Below are positions 50,113 to 58,966 of a DNA stretch of 64,000 bases, in pieces. The translations under genes were made by a program, and so were the position numbers. Position 1 is the stretch's first letter. Every line of letters starts with the position of its first letter. This stretch comes from an uncultured Bacteroidales bacterium (lineage in GTDB: Bacteria; Bacteroidota; Bacteroidia; Bacteroidales; FEN-979), in assembly GCA_903877385.1 (NCBI GenBank), contig CAIRDP010000020.1, positions 186,001 to 250,000 on the forward strand, in the 5' to 3' direction. The notes under the pieces were generated by a model, which saw only the letters and a list, made by a program, of their open reading frames with translations, was not told the origin of the DNA and searched no databases.

Positions 50113-51450
50113 TCAATCCATGTAATCGTTGATCGGTCCGTAAGCATGGAAAAACCCTGTGAGCAGAACCGTGTTCACATCGGCATCGTTAAATGCAACC
50201 CCGCCCGAAACAAGGTGTTTGCCAATCTCCCTGGACTTCTTCACGTAATTTCGGGCGATCTCTGCACCCACCGATTCAGCCGACTTCAGCTGGGAAAAAT
50301 ATGGTTTCAGCAGATCGTCCTTGGCCTTATTGCCTACAACAGCTTTCCAGGCAGGAGGAGCCGGCATGGCACCCAGTTTTGCTTCCACGGCAGCCTGCAT
50401 CAGGCTCACCGGCACATATTCGCTTTTCAGGGGATCGTACACAGCTACGATCTTTCCTTTTTCGTATTTCATTACCCCGTCTTTCTGCGAACCGTCGGAA
50501 TACTGTCCGCCCCTGATTCCCTGTTCCAGCAACTTGTCGAGGAGCTTGGTGTGGATCTCCTCATCTTTGGTATACGGGTTCATCACGAACATGATGAAAC
50601 TGCAAACATCAACACCAACATAGTCAATAAGCTGGAAAATACCCATAGGCCTTACCAGGTATTCCTGGCTGATCCTGTTGGTCGCATATATAGCTTCAGA
50701 TATTGACATGCCCTTATCCATGAGAGTATGGATCACCTCCACGGCGTAAAGGATGTCGCGCATGAAATGCCCGTTACCGATGAAGCCAGCAATATCATGG
50801 GCAGGCACCACAACTTTCCTGAGGTTCTTTGCATAAGCCAGGGCAAATTCACCCACTTCCTTAAGTGTATGTTTACTGTGGATGAGTTCCACCAGTTTCT
50901 GGACTGCAGGGGGATTGTAAAAATGGAAACCTATGATGCGGCCTCCGAGACCCGCCCCCTCATCAATCACCGTGATGGGGATTGACGATGTGTTGGTAAA
51001 GAACCAGGGTTGCTTGGGATTGTTCTGGTTTATCTGTGAGAATATTTTGATTTTCAGTGCCGAATCTTCCTTGATTGCCTCAAAGATCATCGTTGAATCA
51101 TAGGCTGCTTCCAGACGCGTTGTTGGCCTTACCACGTTCATCACATCGAAGATGTACTGGGCTATGATCTCATCATTGTCGACCAGCTCACGCCGTTCGG
51201 CATAAACAGCCCTTAAACCGACTACCTTCTTTTCGGCAATTTTCAGGATCTGGGCCCTTAGGTAGCGCATTACGCCCGAGAGGGCCTCATCCGAAACGTC
51301 TATTGCATTCAGTACAAAGGTCCTGCCTTTGTTCCCGGGCTTCAGGCTCAGGTCGGCCATCTCAACCGCCGTGAGCAGCAGTAGGCCGCTTCCCATTTTA
51401 CCTGCGGCACCCAGCACCGACACATGCTGTAATCTTTCTTCGTAAGTCAT
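50113..51450 (-). CDS. 3-hydroxyacyl-CoA dehydrogenase
   Basis: The 445-residue protein has the NAD-binding fingerprint SVLGAAGKMGSG in the first 25 residues and the family segment FFTNTSSIPITVIDEGAGL. GRIIGFHFYNPPAVQKLVELI follows, with the catalytic His in GFHFYNP, and the C-terminal domain shows GFIGNGHFMRDILYAVE (the usual GFxxNR is GFIGNG here). It oxidises 3-hydroxyacyl-CoA to 3-ketoacyl-CoA. It is the second gene of the operon, 118 bases after the hydratase gene with a family A repeat between. Confidence 0.9.
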   Translation of the reverse strand: MTYEERLQHVSVLGAAGKMGSGLLLLTAVEMADLSLKPGNKGRTFVLNAIDVSDEALSGVMRYLRAQILKIAEKKVVGLRAVYAERRELVDNDEIIAQYIFDVMNVVRPTTRLEAAYDSTMIFEAIKEDSALKIKIFSQINQNNPKQPWFFTNTSSIPITVIDEGAGLGGRIIGFHFYNPPAVQKLVELIHSKHTLKEVGEFALAYAKNLRKVVVPAHDIAGFIGNGHFMRDILYAVEVIHTLMDKGMSISEAIYATNRISQEYLVRPMGIFQLIDYVGVDVCSFIMFVMNPYTKDEEIHTKLLDKLLEQGIRGGQYSDGSQKDGVMKYEKGKIVAVYDPLKSEYVPVSLMQAAVEAKLGAMPAPPAWKAVVGNKAKDDLLKPYFSQLKSAESVGAEIARNYVKKSREIGKHLVSGGVAFNDADVNTVLLTGFFHAYGPINDYMD

Positions 51451-51490
51451 TGGTTTGATAGTTTGGTTTTTGGATTTACTTCAATAATTT

Positions 51491-51567
51491 GAATATCGAA
51501 TATTGATCAACGAACTTTGAATTTCGATTTAGTCAATTCAACATTCATCATTCAATGTTCAATGTTC
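51491..51567 (-). repeat. Composite intergenic repeat, family A (copy R4)
   Basis: The element starts two bases after the hydratase stop and runs to 41 bases before the next ATG. In the transcript direction it has the block ATTGAACATTGAATG (51563-51549) and then the 36-nt block at 51526-51491, which matches R1 (22625-22660) at 34 of 36 positions. Confidence 0.8.
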
Positions 51568-51568
51568 C

Positions 51569-52339
51569 TTACCATTGGGGCTTGCGTTTCTCCATAAACG
51601 CCTTCATCCCTTCTTTGGTAGCTGCTTCCCCGAAAAGCTGAGCAAAGGCTTTGGCCTCAAGAATGCTGCCTTCGTCAAACGAAAGCGAAATCCCTTCGCG
51701 GATAAGCTTCTTGATGGCCGGTATGGCGCCGGACCCGTTGGAAGCGATCTTTGAAGCAAGCTTCATCACCTCTTCCACCAGGGTTTCGGGTTCGCAAAGC
51801 TTCTGAACAAGGCCGATCCTCAACGCATCTTCAGCCGTGATGGTATCAGCCGTAAGGATAAGGTACAAGGCATTGCCCAGGCCCGAAATCCTCGATAAGC
51901 GCTGGGTGCCGGCATAACCGGGGGTGAGCCCCAGGTTCATTTCCGGTTGCCCGAATTTGGCAAGCTTGCTGGCAAACCTGAAATCACAGGCCATGGCCAG
52001 TTCACAGCCACCGCCCAGTGCATACCCGTTAACGGCTGCAATTACAGGGATGCGCATCTGCTCCAAAAGGGCAAAAACTTCCTGCCCCACCCTTGAGAAA
52101 TTAAACGCTTCGGGCGGAGTCATCCCTGACATCTCGGCGATATCGGCCCCTGCAGCAAATGCTTTGCCCTCGCCGGTCACAACCAAAACCCTCACATCAT
52201 CCCTGGCTTCGAGATCCTGGAGAAAATGTTTCATCTCGGTGAAAAATGCCGTGTTGAGGGCATTAAGTACAGCCGGCCGGCTGATTGTTACCGTGGCAAT
52301 GCGGTCGGCAATAGAAACTTTAAGAATTTTATATTCCAT
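51569..52339 (-). CDS. Enoyl-CoA hydratase (crotonase family)
   Basis: The 256-residue crotonase hydrates trans-2-enoyl-CoA. The oxyanion-hole segment is AFAAGADIAEM. Both catalytic glutamates are present, in ALGGGCELAMACDF and FGQPEMNLGLTPGYAGTQRL. The end MEKRKPQW is typical for the family. It is the first gene of the four-gene beta-oxidation type operon and diverges from the gene at 52482. Confidence 0.93.
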   Translation of the reverse strand: MEYKILKVSIADRIATVTISRPAVLNALNTAFFTEMKHFLQDLEARDDVRVLVVTGEGKAFAAGADIAEMSGMTPPEAFNFSRVGQEVFALLEQMRIPVIAAVNGYALGGGCELAMACDFRFASKLAKFGQPEMNLGLTPGYAGTQRLSRISGLGNALYLILTADTITAEDALRIGLVQKLCEPETLVEEVMKLASKIASNGSGAIPAIKKLIREGISLSFDEGSILEAKAFAQLFGEAATKEGMKAFMEKRKPQW

Positions 52340-52481
52340 TGTTAATCAATTAACAATTAAACGTTTTAGAGGACTTAAATTTACTAATAATAGGTAACGA
52401 AAAATAATTTTGAAAAAAAATGTTAGGTTTACATCCGCATTCGGAAACAATCAGCATGACGGTAAATCCTTTACAGTTTAT

Positions 52482-54518
52482 ATGAAAAAACGTATATTTT
52501 TAATCAGTATTGTTCTGCATGGGTTATTGTTCCTCCCGCTTCATTCTTCTTCCCAGGCTTCCTTTCACACCGATGAACTGAAACTTGATCTGGGGAAACA
52601 GGGGCAGCTCAAATCGCTCAGCAGTCTTGCCCTGAATAAGGATTACCTGTACAAAGGTTCTGAATCATTCCTAATAAAGATAAGAACTGAAGGCGGATGG
52701 GAATCTCCCGGCAGCCTTACTGCCATGAAAGAGCAAGGCATGATCAGGCTCAGCTATCCTGCAAGCAAAGTGAGCCTTGAAATCAGGGTAAGCGAAAAAC
52801 CGGCATACCTGGTATTCGAAATCATCAATGCTGAGCCGGTTGGCAAGGTGGATCTCATAAACTGGGGGCCGGTTCCCCTGGCCATCAGCAGAACCGTTGC
52901 AGAGATCATCGGCGTGAGCAGCAACGACTCCATAGCCATCGGGCTCATGCCCCTGAACGTAAAAACCCTTGGAGGTTTTCCGCTGAACGACGAAGGCTCG
53001 GATCCCTCGAGAAGCAGCTCAGCTCAAAAAACTGATTTTGGCTCGGTGGTACAGGCATACTGCCTGGACCGTTCACGACCCCGCATGGTTGACGGCTGGT
53101 GGGGACAGTTTCCCGGCATGCCGGTTGAACCCATCCCCGGGGAAACTGTCAGGGGATCGAAGATCGCCCTGTTTGCCTGCAGGCCAGGGATGATGCTTAA
53201 CAGGATTGAAACTATAGAACTGGCCGAAGGCCTCCCCCACCCGATGATTGAAGGCAGCTGGTCGAAACGCTCCCGGCTTTCGGGCAGGTCTTATCTTATT
53301 GCCGATTACTCGGAAGAAACCATTGACGAACTGCTTGAGTACACCAAAAGGGCAAACCTGCAAACCCTCTACCATATGAATGCCTGGGCCTCCTGGGGGC
53401 ATTATGAATTGAACACCGGCTTCTTTCCCCACGGTCTGCCGGGCCTGAAAACATGCATGGATAAAGCGAAAAGCAAAGGCATACTGCTAGGTGCCCATAC
53501 CCTTACCAATTTCATCAACACCAATGATGCCTATGTGAGCCCGGTTCCCGACCACCGGCTTGCAGTTACCGGGAGCAGCAAACTAACGACCGCTCTCGGT
53601 GAAACCGATTCAACCATCAACCTGGAATCAACGAAGTACTTCATCAACGAAAAGGCAAACTGGCTGCATGCGGTTCGCATCGACGACGAGCTGATCATAT
53701 ACAGGGCCGCCACATCCGCCAGCCCATTCCAGCTGAAAGGATGTAAACGCGGGGCTTTCGGGACAAAGCCATCGGCACACAAAAGAGAAAAAGAGGTAAA
53801 TAAATTACTCGATCAGCCCTATATGGTTTTTTTTCCCAACCTGGAACTTCAGCAGGAAATCGCATTGAACCTGGCCAAACGCTTCAATGAGACCGGTTTT
53901 TCGCAGATGGACTTCGACGGTTTCGAAGGCTGTCTTGCTTCGGGGCAGGGCGATTATGCCCAGGAACTTTTTGCCAAAACCTTTTACGAGAACCTGGACC
54001 ATACGGTTCTTAACGGAACCAGCATGTCGAAACCGTTTTACTGGCATATCAACACTTACTGCAACTGGGGGGAGCCCTGGAACGGGGGATTTACCGAGAG
54101 CATGCAGCAATATCGCATCGACAACCAGGGGCTGTTCGACCGCAACCTGATGCCGCATATGCTGGGATGGTATCTTCTTACCGACAGCACAACCCTACCC
54201 GAAATGGAATGGATGCTGGCCCGTGCTGCGGGTTATAACGCGGGTTTCGGCATGGCAACCAGCCTGAAAGCTTTAAGGAATAACCCGCTTACGCCCGAAC
54301 TCCTGGATGCCATACGTGAATGGGAGATCTGCCGCAGTAACAAGGTATTTCCCAGGGAACTTATCGACGATCTGAAAGACCCTTCAAAAGAATTCCACCT
54401 CGAAAAGGTCTCGGCCGTGGTATGGGATCTTTATCCCATGGTCAGAACCGGAATGGTAAATGGAAAACCCCGGTACGAACGCGGTAAACCCGTGAGGATA
54501 AAAGTGTATGTGGAATAA
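52482..54518 (+). CDS. Secreted protein, possible glycoside hydrolase-like TIM barrel, unassigned family
   Basis: ATG 52482 is chosen because a signal peptide follows (MKKRIFLISIVLHGLLFL; an upstream in-frame start at 52410 adds 24 polar residues). The first 230 residues look beta-rich. From about residue 270 the text alternates strand and helix as in a TIM barrel, with NAWASWGHYELNTGFFPHGL, GILLGAHTLTNFINTNDAYVS and TGFSQMDFDGFEGCLASGQGDY. The acidic Asp/Glu cluster in MDFDGFEG sits where GH-A-like or GH27/36-like enzymes keep catalytic acids. I cannot assign a CAZy family. No SusCD genes are adjacent. Confidence 0.6.
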   Translation: MKKRIFLISIVLHGLLFLPLHSSSQASFHTDELKLDLGKQGQLKSLSSLALNKDYLYKGSESFLIKIRTEGGWESPGSLTAMKEQGMIRLSYPASKVSLEIRVSEKPAYLVFEIINAEPVGKVDLINWGPVPLAISRTVAEIIGVSSNDSIAIGLMPLNVKTLGGFPLNDEGSDPSRSSSAQKTDFGSVVQAYCLDRSRPRMVDGWWGQFPGMPVEPIPGETVRGSKIALFACRPGMMLNRIETIELAEGLPHPMIEGSWSKRSRLSGRSYLIADYSEETIDELLEYTKRANLQTLYHMNAWASWGHYELNTGFFPHGLPGLKTCMDKAKSKGILLGAHTLTNFINTNDAYVSPVPDHRLAVTGSSKLTTALGETDSTINLESTKYFINEKANWLHAVRIDDELIIYRAATSASPFQLKGCKRGAFGTKPSAHKREKEVNKLLDQPYMVFFPNLELQQEIALNLAKRFNETGFSQMDFDGFEGCLASGQGDYAQELFAKTFYENLDHTVLNGTSMSKPFYWHINTYCNWGEPWNGGFTESMQQYRIDNQGLFDRNLMPHMLGWYLLTDSTTLPEMEWMLARAAGYNAGFGMATSLKALRNNPLTPELLDAIREWEICRSNKVFPRELIDDLKDPSKEFHLEKVSAVVWDLYPMVRTGMVNGKPRYERGKPVRIKVYVE

Positions 54519-54544
54519 AGCCGTCACTGATCGACAATCGCTGG

Positions 54545-55840
54545 TCAGAAGGCCTCGTTGATATTAAGGAAAAGGCCTCTTGAGCCATTCATGCCAAATC
54601 CCATATCTATGGTAAGGTTTGAGAGGGATTTTTTATTCAGCATCACGCGGAGGCCAGCCCCGCAACCGGGAGCAATATACTCGAAGAGATGCTGAGTCTT
54701 ATCATCGTTATCACAAGTGGTGGCATTGCAAAATAAAACCCCGCCCAGTATCCCTGTATGCTGGCTTATAGGGAACCTGTATTCAGCTTCCCCATAAAGA
54801 TAGTCCACACCCCTCATCCTTCCCTGCACATAGCCCCTGCCGCTCCTTCCGTATGTGTCCCAACCAATGGCGGGCAGATCGAGGTAAGGCAGGTGTCCGT
54901 ATAAGAGAAACCCTCCGCTGTACCAGAACGCTATAAGATGGGATGGGTTTCGCGGGGACAAACGGACGTACGTCCTGAATTCGGTGTATACGGTCATTGA
55001 ATTTTGTGAGCTCCCGATCCAGCTCAGGTTGAACTTGGGCATAATGCTGGCATAATAGCCTTTTGTGGGGCGGCAGGAATTGTCGCGGCTGTCGTACAGC
55101 AGGGATAACACCAATCCCGAAACGCAGTATGATTCAGGGTTGAAGCCGTATTTTGTGGAATAAAGATAATGCTGGGTCAAAAACAGGTGGGCAGGATCAA
55201 GATCCAGTTTTGAGTCGACAATGTCGCACTGGTAATCCAGCTGGTAACCCCCGCCAATGTAAAACCTTCCTGTTACCCGCTTGTTCACGGTCTCGTAGAA
55301 CCTGAAAAAGTCATATTTCATTGGTTCCGCCTCACTGCTGGCCGAAGCTGCAACATCCCCGTTAGGCATGATCCAGCTGGTGGAGTCAACTCCCCTGATA
55401 TTTGAGCCCAGTCCGTAAGTCGGCTGGTAATAAATAAAAAAGCGCCAGTCGCCTTTGAAAATGAGGTTCGCATGGCTGGTGAATATGCTGGACCGTAGTG
55501 AAATCAGCAACTGATGCTTGGAAGTCACCTGCAGGTTGGTTGCAAAAGCCGAGATCGGGGTGTTTTTGGGGTCACCGAAAAAGATTGCAGGGTTAAACGT
55601 GGCTCCCACCACTATCCCCAGGGCAGGGTTATACCCAATAACAGGGAAAGCCGAGATATAGAGCTTGTTTGGCTTTATTACAACGGTATCGGTAAGACGC
55701 GCCTTTTCCTTTTTTATGGACCTGAGCACATCAAATATATCCAGTTGCTCGAATTTCGTTTCCTGCTTCTCCTGGGCAAAGCAAGAAAAGGGGAGCCAAA
55801 GGGCGGCAAAAAAAAGAATCACTATGATCTTCTTTTTCAT
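54545..55840 (-). CDS. Omp85-type outer-membrane beta-barrel protein (BamA/TamA surface antigen domain, no POTRA)
   Basis: The 431-residue protein has a signal peptide (ending SCFAQ) and a short periplasmic linker (FEQLDIFDVLRSIKKEK). About 350 residues of alternating strands end in a C-terminal Phe. Diagnostic pieces of the bacterial surface antigen domain are LYDSRDNSCRPTKGYYASI, GVDYLYGEAEYRFPI and GAGLRVMLNKKSLSNLTIDMG. There is no room for POTRA repeats, so it belongs to the short Omp85-like group. Its ATG overlaps the MscS stop by four bases. Function unknown. Confidence 0.8.
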   Translation of the reverse strand: MKKKIIVILFFAALWLPFSCFAQEKQETKFEQLDIFDVLRSIKKEKARLTDTVVIKPNKLYISAFPVIGYNPALGIVVGATFNPAIFFGDPKNTPISAFATNLQVTSKHQLLISLRSSIFTSHANLIFKGDWRFFIYYQPTYGLGSNIRGVDSTSWIMPNGDVAASASSEAEPMKYDFFRFYETVNKRVTGRFYIGGGYQLDYQCDIVDSKLDLDPAHLFLTQHYLYSTKYGFNPESYCVSGLVLSLLYDSRDNSCRPTKGYYASIMPKFNLSWIGSSQNSMTVYTEFRTYVRLSPRNPSHLIAFWYSGGFLLYGHLPYLDLPAIGWDTYGRSGRGYVQGRMRGVDYLYGEAEYRFPISQHTGILGGVLFCNATTCDNDDKTQHLFEYIAPGCGAGLRVMLNKKSLSNLTIDMGFGMNGSRGLFLNINEAF

Positions 55841-57498
55841 TCTTTTTTCAGGTTCACTCCAAATGCCGGCTGGGTGTATTCTTTGGGGATATGGTCGTCG
55901 GGAATGGCAATTTTATTCCCTTCACGCAAGGCCCGGTAATGAGGCGACATGATCTCCACACCTGAATTATTAAAGCTTTCCTGGATATTCCTGTGAAGAT
56001 CAGAAAGGGTTTGGGCGATTTTTGAAGCATCCCGGGTATACGCGTTGACCTGGTAGGAAACATAAAAATCGTCGAGGCTGGTCTGCAATACAAAAGGCAA
56101 GGGTGACTGTATAATATTTGAAGTCGCTTTTGCCGCATCGATCAGAAGCTGGTGCACCTGTCTCCAGGGAGCATCATAGCCGATGGTTACCGTGGTATGA
56201 AGTATCAGACCTGCCTCCAGGGCAAGAGTGGTGTAATTTATTACTTCCGAAGCGCTGATCTTGCTGTTGGGTATAGTGATGATCTCGTTTTTAATGGTGC
56301 GGATCTTGGTCACAGCCATGGTCTTTTCAACCACATCCCCTACATTATCGCCAACCTTGATCCTGTCGCCAAGCTGGAAAGCCCTTGTGAAAGTGAGTGA
56401 GAAACCTGCCACCAGGTTGCCTAAGATGCTGGCGGATGTGAGTGAGAAAAGCAGGCCGATGAAAACAGAAACGCCCTGGAAAATCCTTGAATCCGAGCCC
56501 GGCAGATAGGGATATATCATGATGATCGAAAAAGCCCAGATCAGGAACCTGATAATATTGAAGACCGGCAGGGCCCATTCGGGGTAAAAACCTCCCAACT
56601 TAATAGCCCCTTTTTCGATTTCTGTTTTCAGGAACCTGAATAACCTGATAACCATGGTTGTTATGAAAACGATGACCATTATAGTCAGCAGGTTGGGAAT
56701 GAACTGCCATAAGGCATCTAAAAAATTCCGTATCGGTGTAAGTATAAACCTGAGGAATATCAGGGAATAAACCTTGGTCCAGGGCAGGAGATAACTCGTA
56801 AGCCAGAGGGCCGTAAAAAACATCAGTACGATCAGTACATACTTGGCTGCAACATTCAGAATATGGAGGAACCGCATCTGTCGCTGGACCGGGATGACCT
56901 GGTAATCCCTGATTTTAATTTTTGACAGCAGTCCCGACTTTGCCTCAAGTATCTTTTTGTCGAAAAACTTATGCAGCTTATTGACCAGGAAGATGAATAT
57001 GATCAGTAATACCAATATGATGCCCGAGTAAATGACGCTTTTAAACAAGCCTGCCTCGGAGTTCTGTTCAATATGTTGCTGCAGTGCCCCGGAAATTTGT
57101 TTATGCCTTTCAAAGGCAATGAGATCGGCCGGTTTGCTCTCGGCTTTTGAATCGGCCGGGGTGACCGATGTTATAACCTGGCTGCCAAAAACAATATTAA
57201 TATCGCCTTCTTCATGAATGATGAGCAGGGAATCTGTTTTAAAAAACGGGTCTGCAGCCAGCGCCCTTATGATTTCCGTGATGGTTTTGGCCCGGTTTTC
57301 GGCTGAATAAGGGCCTATCCTGGCTTTTATACTGAATAAAGTCCTGCCAAAGGGATTTACCGGGTATCCGTTGAATTCAGCCTTGATTGAATCAGTCCGG
57401 ACCTTGCTATCCTGGGCAACTGACAGGGAAGGGAACAGTGTGATGGCTAAAAGGGTCATCGAGAATATTCTGATCTTAATGCCTGTGGTTTTCTGCAT
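55837..57498 (-). CDS. MscS-family mechanosensitive channel, with N-terminal periplasmic region
   Basis: The 553-residue protein has a signal-like start (ending SVAQ), a periplasmic region to about residue 150, a helix at about 155-175, further membrane helices, and the MscS core. The pore-lining helix and beta domain read FSLTSASILGNLVAGFSLTFTRAFQLGDRIKVGDNVGDVVE, in separate known elements, followed by IPNSKISASEVINYT. The C-terminal domain has PLPFVLQTSLDDFYVSYQVNAYT. It would relieve turgor on osmotic downshock. It overlaps the Omp85-like gene, linking an inner-membrane channel with an outer-membrane barrel. Confidence 0.88.
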   Translation of the reverse strand: MQKTTGIKIRIFSMTLLAITLFPSLSVAQDSKVRTDSIKAEFNGYPVNPFGRTLFSIKARIGPYSAENRAKTITEIIRALAADPFFKTDSLLIIHEEGDINIVFGSQVITSVTPADSKAESKPADLIAFERHKQISGALQQHIEQNSEAGLFKSVIYSGIILVLLIIFIFLVNKLHKFFDKKILEAKSGLLSKIKIRDYQVIPVQRQMRFLHILNVAAKYVLIVLMFFTALWLTSYLLPWTKVYSLIFLRFILTPIRNFLDALWQFIPNLLTIMVIVFITTMVIRLFRFLKTEIEKGAIKLGGFYPEWALPVFNIIRFLIWAFSIIMIYPYLPGSDSRIFQGVSVFIGLLFSLTSASILGNLVAGFSLTFTRAFQLGDRIKVGDNVGDVVEKTMAVTKIRTIKNEIITIPNSKISASEVINYTTLALEAGLILHTTVTIGYDAPWRQVHQLLIDAAKATSNIIQSPLPFVLQTSLDDFYVSYQVNAYTRDASKIAQTLSDLHRNIQESFNNSGVEIMSPHYRALREGNKIAIPDDHIPKEYTQPAFGVNLKKE

Positions 57499-57588
57499 AT
57501 GCCCTTGCTTGCATTGTAAATTACTTTACGAATTTAAAACAATTTATCATGACACAAAGCGTATTAAACAGGGGGTGAATATTTTTCC

Positions 57589-57596
57589 TATTTTTG
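57589..57596 (+). promoter_or_regulatory. Candidate -7 element (TATTTTTG) for lysC
   Basis: TATTTTTG fits TAnnTTTG, 39 bases before the lysC ATG at 57636. The -33 box is not clear. Confidence 0.45.
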
Positions 57597-57635
57597 TGCC
57601 CCTGTTATTTTATTTAGTTTAAATACAAATAGTAT

Positions 57636-58955
57636 ATGAATATCATGAAATTTGGCGGCACTTCGGTAGGATCGGCCGAAAGGATAAAAGATGTCGTCAG
57701 GCTTACATTCTCATACCCGGGGCGGAAAATGGCGGTACTTTCAGCCATGTCGGGCACTACCAACAATTTGCTGGAGATCTCCGACTACCTTACAAAAAGG
57801 AATACCGATGCGGCTAATGACAAGATCAACCTGCTCGAGAAAAAGTATAAACAGCTGGCCGATAAATTATTTTTTTCGGAGGATATCCGAAACAGGAGTT
57901 ACAGCCTGCTCAGGGAACATTTTACCTATATCCGCTCATTCACACAGGACCTCTTCACTGTAAACGAGATGAAATGTGTGGTAGCGCAGGGAGAATTGCT
58001 TTCAACTGCCCTGTTTGAGCTGTATTGCCGTGAGAGTGGCTTTAACGCAGTGCTGCTGCCTGCCCTGAATTTCATGCGCATCGACAGGGAACAGGAACCC
58101 GACCAGTTTTATATCAAGGAGAACCTGAACCGGGAAATGGATAAATACCCTGAGGCTTCGTTTTTTATCACCCAGGGGTTTATCTGCCGCAATGCCTTTG
58201 GCGAGATTGACAACCTGAAGCGGGGAGGCAGCGATTATACCGCTTCACTCGTAGGAGTTGCTTTGAATGCTTCCTCTATCCAGATCTGGACCGATATTGA
58301 CGGCTTCCATGACAATGACCCCAGGTTTGTCGAAAACACTCATGCCATTGCCGAGCTGTCGTTCGACGAAGCAGCTGAGCTGGCCTATTTCGGGGCCAAG
58401 ATATTGCATCCCTCGACCATATTGCCGGCCAAGGTGGCAGGCATCCCGGTCATCATTAAAAACACCCTAAACCCTGCTGCGGCCGGGTCAACCATTACCG
58501 ACAAGGCATCGGGCAAAGGCATAAAAGCCATTGCCGCCAAAGACGGTATCACCGCTATCCGCGTGAAATCAGGAAGGATGCTCCTGGCCTATGGTTTTAT
58601 GCGAAAGGTGTTCGAGATCTTCGAAATTTACAAGACTCCTATCGACATGATCACCACTTCGGAAATCAGTGTTTCCTTGACGATAGACGATACCAGCAGG
58701 CTTAGCCGGATTATCGCTGATCTTAAGCATTACGGTACGGTTGAAACAGACAATGAACAGACTATTATTTCGGCGGTGGGTGAAGGCATTTCCGACGACA
58801 GTGAGGCCGCCCGGCTTGTATTCACAGCCCTTGCAGGCATCCCTGTAAGGATGATCTCTTACGGGGGAAGCCGGCATAATATTTCCATACTGATCCCTTC
58901 CTCATTTAAGAGCCGTGCCCTGAACGCGCTCAGCTCAATATTATTCAATCACTGA
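57636..58955 (+). CDS. lysC: Aspartate kinase (monofunctional)
   Basis: The 439-residue kinase phosphorylates aspartate, the first step toward lysine, threonine and methionine. The N-terminal motif is MNIMKFGGTSVGSAERI; the catalytic domain has GFICRNAFGEIDNLKRGGSDYTASLVG and IWTDIDGFHDNDPR. The last 140 residues hold two ACT domains (IEIYKTPIDMITTSEISVSLTID), which bind a feedback inhibitor. Eleven bases separate it from lysA, so together they form a lysine-biosynthesis pair. Confidence 0.95.
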   Translation: MNIMKFGGTSVGSAERIKDVVRLTFSYPGRKMAVLSAMSGTTNNLLEISDYLTKRNTDAANDKINLLEKKYKQLADKLFFSEDIRNRSYSLLREHFTYIRSFTQDLFTVNEMKCVVAQGELLSTALFELYCRESGFNAVLLPALNFMRIDREQEPDQFYIKENLNREMDKYPEASFFITQGFICRNAFGEIDNLKRGGSDYTASLVGVALNASSIQIWTDIDGFHDNDPRFVENTHAIAELSFDEAAELAYFGAKILHPSTILPAKVAGIPVIIKNTLNPAAAGSTITDKASGKGIKAIAAKDGITAIRVKSGRMLLAYGFMRKVFEIFEIYKTPIDMITTSEISVSLTIDDTSRLSRIIADLKHYGTVETDNEQTIISAVGEGISDDSEAARLVFTALAGIPVRMISYGGSRHNISILIPSSFKSRALNALSSILFNH

Positions 58956-58966
58956 CATCCGCATAC

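Noticed and set aside
50146-50706. 186-codon plus-strand frame
   Set aside because: Antisense shadow of the 3-hydroxyacyl-CoA dehydrogenase, whose motifs are clear on the other strand.
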